Of a stretch of 10,486 nucleotides of DNA, positions 6,378-10,486 are shown one piece after another (the stretch's first letter is position 1; every line of letters starts with the position of its first letter). The stretch covers positions 1-10,486 of the forward strand of contig CAMNQN010000117.1 in NCBI GenBank assembly GCA_946549155.1, given 5' to 3'. Source of the DNA: an uncultured Lachnospiraceae bacterium. GTDB taxonomy: Bacteria > Bacillota > Clostridia > Lachnospirales > Lachnospiraceae. The translations under genes were made by a program, and so were the position numbers. The notes under the pieces were generated by a model that did no database searches, was not told the DNA's origin, and worked only from the letters and a program-made list of their open reading frames with translations.

Positions 6378-7529
6378 ATGAAAGGGCAGCCGCTGTATGA
6401 GAGAATTTATGAAGAGATACTGAATGATATACAAAGTGGAAAGTATGATTTTGGAAAACGGCTGCCCTCTGAAAAAGAGCTCTGCGCAATGTATAATGTC
6501 AGCAGGATTACCGGAAAAAAGGCCATGGACATGCTGGCGGAGCAGAATAAAATTATCCGGATTCCGGGGAAAGGATCGTTTGTAAATAAAGAAATGATCC
6601 GGTATGAAAATACGGTTTCCGTATTTCCCGCGGAGGCCCGGAAAACCCCGGTGCTGATTGGAGTGATTATGGATGGTTTCGGAGGAAGCTACGGATACAA
6701 ATTGCTCCTGGGCATGGAAAAGGAGTGCAGGAAGCTGGGATATATTCTCCTGCTGCGCTGTACAAACGGGGACAAGGATATGGAAACAAAGGCGCTGGAA
6801 GAGGTGCTGGCTCTTGGCGCACAGGGAATCATTATTATGTGCGTGCATAGTGAAAATTATAATTCCATGGTGCTGAAGCTTGTAATTGAAAATTATCCGA
6901 TAGTTTTGGTTGACCGCTGCCTGAAGGGGATACAGGTTTCTTTTGTGGGAACGGATAATCAGCGTGCGGCCTATGAGCTGACAGCCTGGCTGCTGAACCG
7001 CGGTTATACGAATATCTGCTTTGCAACCCATTGCGGGATGGATACGCCCACCATCGCGGAACGTCAGTCCGGTTTTGTGGAGTGCCATCTGGAGAGAGGG
7101 CTGATATCCAACGAATCTGCGTGGATTACCGATCTGCGCACAACCCTTCCCTCTTTTCGCAATATAGAGACCCTGCGGGATGATTTTGAGAAAATTGAAC
7201 GCTTTATTCTGGAGCATCCGGAGGTCAACGCGTTTTTTGCGGTGGAATATGACATTGCACAGATGATACGCCAGGTAGTGAAAAAGATGGGAAGAGAGAA
7301 TCAGTATAAGATTGTATGCTTTGACGGATACGACAGCATTACAGAGGAGGAGTCCTTTACCCATATTCGCCAGGGGGAGGAACGGATCGGACAGACCGCC
7401 GTTGACTTGTTAAAGAAGAAATTCGAGGGCGATTCGGAGGTCAGCTCCGTTCTTATTCCCTATGAAATAATAGAGGAATCACAGGGAATCTGTTTTAAAC
7501 ATGCAGACAGGAGTTTACAGAAAGAATGA
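6378..7529 (+). CDS. Transcriptional regulator, GntR winged helix with LacI-type sugar-binding domain (AraR-like layout)
   Basis: I choose the ATG at 6378 because GGAGG (6366-6370) lies 7 nt before it; an in-frame TTG at 6360 lies before that ribosome binding site. The 383-residue product has a GntR-type winged helix at 5-70 (LYERIYEEILNDIQSGKY, then LPSEKELCAMYNVSRIT and IRIPGKGSFV). A periplasmic-binding-protein-like effector domain of the LacI/AraR kind follows from about 93 to 370 (IGVIMDGFGGSYGYKLLLGME, VLVDR, FVGTDNQRAAYEL, and FTHIRQGEERIGQTAVDLL). The effector is probably a manno-oligosaccharide or a derivative, judging from neighbours. No lesion is seen. It likely represses the transporter operon and itself through the ATGATATA sites. 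Its stop overlaps the GH125 start by four bases (ATGA, 7526-7529), so the two are co-transcribed. Confidence 0.92.
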   Translation: MKGQPLYERIYEEILNDIQSGKYDFGKRLPSEKELCAMYNVSRITGKKAMDMLAEQNKIIRIPGKGSFVNKEMIRYENTVSVFPAEARKTPVLIGVIMDGFGGSYGYKLLLGMEKECRKLGYILLLRCTNGDKDMETKALEEVLALGAQGIIIMCVHSENYNSMVLKLVIENYPIVLVDRCLKGIQVSFVGTDNQRAAYELTAWLLNRGYTNICFATHCGMDTPTIAERQSGFVECHLERGLISNESAWITDLRTTLPSFRNIETLRDDFEKIERFILEHPEVNAFFAVEYDIAQMIRQVVKKMGRENQYKIVCFDGYDSITEEESFTHIRQGEERIGQTAVDLLKKKFEGDSEVSSVLIPYEIIEESQGICFKHADRSLQKE

Positions 7530-8574
7530 AAAACATACCAGATAGTTTGATGAAAAAGGCAGAGGAGCTGGAACAGTATTACAAAAACTGCATTTCCGGC
7601 GCTGGCGCCCCTTGTAAAACAGTGCTTTCTTAATACGATAGAGACCACCGTGAAAAGCCTGGAGGACGGGAAATATTTTGTGATTACCGGAGATATTGAG
7701 GCCATGTGGCTGAGGGATTCTTCCTTCCAGGTGATGCATTATGTGAAGCTGGCCAAGGAGGATCCGGCGCTTCGCCGGATCATTTCCGGGATCATCCGGA
7801 AACAGACGGAGCAGATTTTGATTGATCCATACGCCAACGCGTTTAACGAGGCGCCTGGAAAAGGGGGGCATCAGGACGAAACAGAGCGAAATGACTGGGT
7901 CTGGGAACGGAAATATGAGCTGGATTCTCTGTGCGCACCGCTTTATCTTGCCTACACTTACTGGAAGGAAACCGGAGAAACAGATATTTTTGATCTGAAA
8001 TTTGGCCAGATGCTGCGCACAGTGCTTGGTCTGATCCGGAGGGAGCAGCATCACGAAGCGTCCGAATATTCTTTTCAGCGGTTTGATTGTGTCCCCACGG
8101 ATACATTGCCCTTTGAGGGGAAAGGAACGCCGGTGGGATATACCGGAATGTCCTGGTCGGGCTTCCGGCCTTCGGACGACTGCTGTACCTATGGGTATCT
8201 TGTACCGGCAAACATGATGGCAGTGACAGCGCTGGGCTATGCGGAAGAGATTCTGCGCGAAAACTATGACGGGAGCTGGAGCAGGGAGGTACAGACGGCG
8301 GCGCTGCTGCGCGGTCACATCCGGGAAGGAATTGAAAGGTATGGATATCGGGATTATCATGCAGGCGCTGACATCCTCCGATCGGGAGGAAATTCTGCAG
8401 TGTCTGGCGTTTTTGGAAAAGACCCACGATGGTACAAACTTCATGCATGAAAGCTTTCATAAAGACCACCCGGAGCAATATACCAGATCGTGGTTTGCCT
8501 GGGCCAACAGCCTGTTTTCTACGCTGATGCTCAAGCTGATGGAGGAAGATTTTTTCCAGGGAAACGCTGATTAA
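7526..8574 (+). pseudogene. Glycoside hydrolase family 125 (exo-alpha-1,6-mannosidase type), broken
   Basis: The pieces match GH125 (PF06824), inverting exo-alpha-1,6-mannosidases. The start ATG (7526) overlaps the regulator stop. This first frame ends at a TAA after 34 codons. At the AAAAA run 7583-7587, removing one A shifts into the frame reading FPALAPLVKQCFLNTIETTVK and then VITGDIEAMWLRDSSFQV, the strongest family signature. That frame continues through MSWSGFRPSDDCCTYGYLVPANMMAV. Near 8340-8350 it breaks again: GIERYG is followed, in another frame, by IGIIMQALTSSD, then FMHESFHKDHPEQYTRSWFAWANSLF to the stop at 8574. From memory of the family, roughly 80-90 residues are missing at this join, including the segment around the DDAN motif near the active site. 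With a frameshift and a deletion it should be inactive. An internal GTG at 7650 could start only a fragment. Confidence 0.9.
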
Positions 8575-8612
8575 TTCAGAATTTCCCTAAAACTTTTAAG
8601 AAAGTAGAGAAA

Positions 8613-8680
8613 GGGGCTGCCGTAAAATAGCAGGATATCCGTAACGCCCTCCTGCTATTTTGCGACAGCTCCCTGTTATT
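8613..8680. terminator. Long bidirectional terminator between convergent genes
   Basis: The 5' arm 8613-8635 pairs with 8650-8673 around a 14-nt loop. The inner 12 bp (AAAATAGCAGGA with TCCTGCTATTTT) are perfect and the outer part (GGGGCTG with CAGCTCCC) has one bulge and two mismatches. T-rich sequence follows on the plus strand (TGTTATTTTT from 8674), and on the minus strand the hairpin is followed by a pyrimidine-rich stretch. It sits between the end of the GH125 remnant and the end of the oppositely oriented EAL gene, so it can serve both. Confidence 0.85.
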
Positions 8681-10265
8681 TTTCATTTGGAACAAAGGTG
8701 GCCGAACCATAAGCTTTGTAGGGTCTGCCGTTTTCATCGAATTCAGCAGAGTATCTTACATGGAACGGAATTCTGTCAGTGGTAAGCGGAATAATTGCGT
8801 CAAGGGATTTCGCGCCGTTTTCAAGCTGCCGATGCCAGTCACGATACATATCGGCATAATCAGCCGGAAATAAACCGGATTCAATCACTGGTTCCGGGTA
8901 GTTCTTTATAAGCGGTGCAAGACCAAGGTCACGGATACACCTGGAACACGGACGCATTTCTTTGGTTTCGATTTCGTATTCCCAGCAATAAATGTTCAAC
9001 TGTTCCCCCGCGGTTCGGAATTTTTTTTCATTGTTGTATAAATTCATATACATGTTTTTTCCCATGGTAATATTCTGTATTGTAGCGAAAAAAAGGTACT
9101 GGCTTTCAGCGCGTCCTATTACCTGTAAAACAGTCTTTATGCAAAGTTTGTCCTCTCCGCAGCAGGGCGAATGGATGTTGCGCCAGGTTTCGCAGGTTTC
9201 ATAATCATTTGATTCAATAGCGCGTTTTACTGTGTCAATATATATTTTTTTATTCTTTTCATCAAGGTCAAGACTTTTGTGATCTATAATGATCTCCTTC
9301 TGATTCAGATTCATGTAAAGCTCCTTGAGATATTTCTCATTTACACGGAGCATTTCTATTTCGCCGTTTTCATAGGAAAAAATTGCGGCGGCGCTTACGA
9401 AGTTGTTGAATATAAGCGTTTCCATTGTTTCAGGATCCCAGAACTTTTCAGCATTCAGAGTGTCGATGAATTTCATGTAAGGTGTGGCAACGTCTTTTTT
9501 GACCTCATTCAGCAGCTTGATAAATTCGTCCTCCGGAACAGGCTTGGAATACAGGTATCCCTGTATGTATTCACAGCCTATGCTCTTCATATAATCCGCC
9601 TGAGCGATCATCTCAACGCCTTCTACTATGACAGGAGTTTTCAGCCAGTTTGCCATTCTGACAATGGAGCTTATAATAATTCCGCCTCTGCCGCCAATTT
9701 TTCCCCTTAAAAAAATCATATCGAGCTTTATGATATCGACTTCCACATCCTTCAGTACGCTAAGGGAGGAATAACCGCTTCCAAAGTCGTCCATTTCCAC
9801 GATATATCCGAGGGAGTGGAATTTTTCCACTATTTTTGCAAGATATTCATTGCCGCCGACGGCCGCGCTTTCCGATATCTCCACCCGAAGAAAATTGACC
9901 GGAAGGTTATACTTTTTACGGATAATTTCCATATTATCTATAAAATTCTCAAGGTAAAGGTCATGTCTTGATACATTAAAGGAAATTGGCACGGTATCGA
10001 TATGATGATCCAGGCAGTCTCTCTGAAATTTGCATAATTCTTCAAAAACATACAGATCGAGTCTTGTGATATATCCTTCTGACTCGAACAGTGAGATGAA
10101 GTCCCCGGGCATTTGGATTCCATGCTGTGGGTGAATCCATCTTACAAGGGCCTCCGCTCCTATCATTCTCCCATTTGTATGATTGTACTGAGGCTGAAAA
10201 TATAATCGGAATTGTCTTTCCCTAAATGCCTGTTCTACGCAATTGATCATTTCATCTTTGTTCAT
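8676..10265 (-). CDS. EAL-domain cyclic-di-GMP phosphodiesterase with C-terminal PAS-like region
   Basis: I choose the ATG at 10265 (MNKDEMINCVEQAF), which has AGGAG 11 nt upstream; a GTG at 10322 would extend the frame but has no ribosome binding site. In the 529-residue product, the EAL domain (about 1-250) keeps the expected metal and catalytic residues: E38 of EAL, N97, E129, D159-D160 in DDFGSGYSSL, K180, and E215 and E218 in VEGVE, with the QGYLYSKP motif at 235-242. It should therefore hydrolyse cyclic di-GMP. The remainder (about 260-529) reads as two PAS-like folds; the last ends in a phrase (IPFHVRYSAEFDENGRPYKAYGSA) common at the ends of clostridial PAS regions. There is no GGDEF domain and no membrane span, so it is a cytoplasmic enzyme probably tuned by a ligand-sensing C-terminus. 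It is transcribed alone, with no visible link to the sugar cluster. Confidence 0.93.
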   Translation of the reverse strand: MNKDEMINCVEQAFRERQFRLYFQPQYNHTNGRMIGAEALVRWIHPQHGIQMPGDFISLFESEGYITRLDLYVFEELCKFQRDCLDHHIDTVPISFNVSRHDLYLENFIDNMEIIRKKYNLPVNFLRVEISESAAVGGNEYLAKIVEKFHSLGYIVEMDDFGSGYSSLSVLKDVEVDIIKLDMIFLRGKIGGRGGIIISSIVRMANWLKTPVIVEGVEMIAQADYMKSIGCEYIQGYLYSKPVPEDEFIKLLNEVKKDVATPYMKFIDTLNAEKFWDPETMETLIFNNFVSAAAIFSYENGEIEMLRVNEKYLKELYMNLNQKEIIIDHKSLDLDEKNKKIYIDTVKRAIESNDYETCETWRNIHSPCCGEDKLCIKTVLQVIGRAESQYLFFATIQNITMGKNMYMNLYNNEKKFRTAGEQLNIYCWEYEIETKEMRPCSRCIRDLGLAPLIKNYPEPVIESGLFPADYADMYRDWHRQLENGAKSLDAIIPLTTDRIPFHVRYSAEFDENGRPYKAYGSATFVPNEK

Positions 10266-10378
10266 AAAATACAATGCTCCTTTTTGTGTAACATATATCA
10301 GACTTATCTTTGAGCGTATCACATGATGTGTAAAAAATCAATCATCAGACTACTTTTTCATTAAGTTAAGCAAGGCCT
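10266..10378 (-). promoter_or_regulatory. Upstream region of the EAL gene
   Basis: This gap should hold the EAL gene promoter, but I cannot name one with confidence. On the minus strand a TTGATT-type hexamer is followed 17 bp later by TACGCT, a weak match. The palindrome CACATGATGTG (10320-10330) overlaps that stretch and could be an operator. The ribosome binding site AGGAG lies 11 nt before the ATG. The dispersed repeat begins at 10379, so the promoter lies between the gene and the repeat. Confidence 0.3.
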
Positions 10379-10486
10379 GCGTTACTGTTCAGGTGTGTTT
10401 TGTTAATTATCCGGACGCAGGAAGGGAAAGGGCGGAGCCGACCCTGTCATCTGAAAAACTGCTTCGAATACCAAGAAAATCTAAGA
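10379..10486 (+). repeat. Dispersed repeat, right copy (continues beyond the window)
   Basis: This is the inverted partner of 96-214. GCGTTACTGTTCAG at 10379-10392 marks the shared outer end, and the match is still running at the last base. It lacks an 11-base stretch present in the left copy. Both copies have their shared end facing into the intervening DNA, so the 10.2 kb between them is bracketed by inverted repeats about 93% identical outside the gap by my count. Confidence 0.85.

Noticed and set aside
6333..7364. 343-codon open frame on the minus strand across the regulator gene
   Set aside because: Antisense to a well-supported GntR/LacI-type regulator; no recognisable domain.
7515..8444. 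309-codon open frame on the minus strand across the GH125 remnant
   Set aside because: It overlaps sense sequence with strong GH125 motifs and shows no domain of its own.
96..10486. Composite transposon or integrative element defined by the two inverted repeats
   Set aside because: No transposase, integrase or target-site duplication is visible, and the right copy runs out of the window. The repeats are better described simply as inverted copies of a dispersed element.
1..10486. CRISPR array, tRNA or rRNA genes, riboswitches
   Set aside because: I saw no regularly spaced direct repeats with unique spacers, no tRNA-like arms and no rRNA segments. The only closely spaced repeats are the ATGATATA octamers, which are operator-like.

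Overview
The window looks like a gut-type Clostridia chromosome, most likely Lachnospiraceae. This is an inference from the gene families, the strong GGAGG-type ribosome binding sites, a sugar ABC importer without its own ATPase, and an EAL-PAS signalling protein. No rRNA, tRNA, CRISPR array or transposase is visible.

Layout. Positions 1-344 hold one copy of a dispersed repeat (at least 96-214, preceded by three hairpins at 6-70) and the promoter of the first gene. Positions 345-1934 encode an AAA-ATPase-like/PD-(D/E)XK protein that ends inside a strong terminator. Positions 1935-2321 contain a vestige of an FAD-dependent oxidoreductase on the minus strand, followed by the promoter and operator region of a sugar operon. 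Positions 2322-8574 are a catabolic cluster on the plus strand: two sugar ABC permeases, a solute-binding protein, a GH76 family protein, a GntR/LacI-type regulator and a GH125 family protein. A bidirectional terminator at 8613-8673 separates this from a minus-strand gene at 8676-10265, an EAL-domain cyclic-di-GMP phosphodiesterase with C-terminal PAS-like domains. The window ends in a second, inverted copy of the repeat (10379-10486), cut by the window edge.

How the genes fit together. GH76 (endo-alpha-1,6-mannanase type) and GH125 (exo-alpha-1,6-mannosidase type) beside an oligosaccharide ABC importer and a sugar-sensing repressor make a textbook route for importing alpha-1,6-linked manno-oligosaccharides (yeast-mannan backbone or related glycans) and breaking them down in the cytoplasm. 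The same octamer, ATGATATA, is clustered before the transporter operon and lies inside a palindrome before the regulator gene, so it is a good candidate operator.

The cluster appears to be decaying. The second permease, the binding protein and GH125 each carry a single-base frameshift at a run of A. The binding protein and GH125 also seem to lack internal segments. The first permease, GH76 and the regulator read as intact. Either this is real pseudogene formation in a locus bracketed by inverted repeats, or the A-run lesions are homopolymer sequencing errors; the internal deletions are harder to explain as errors. I found no convincing wholly new system. The most unusual items are the flanking inverted repeat, the pattern of lesions and the shared octamer.
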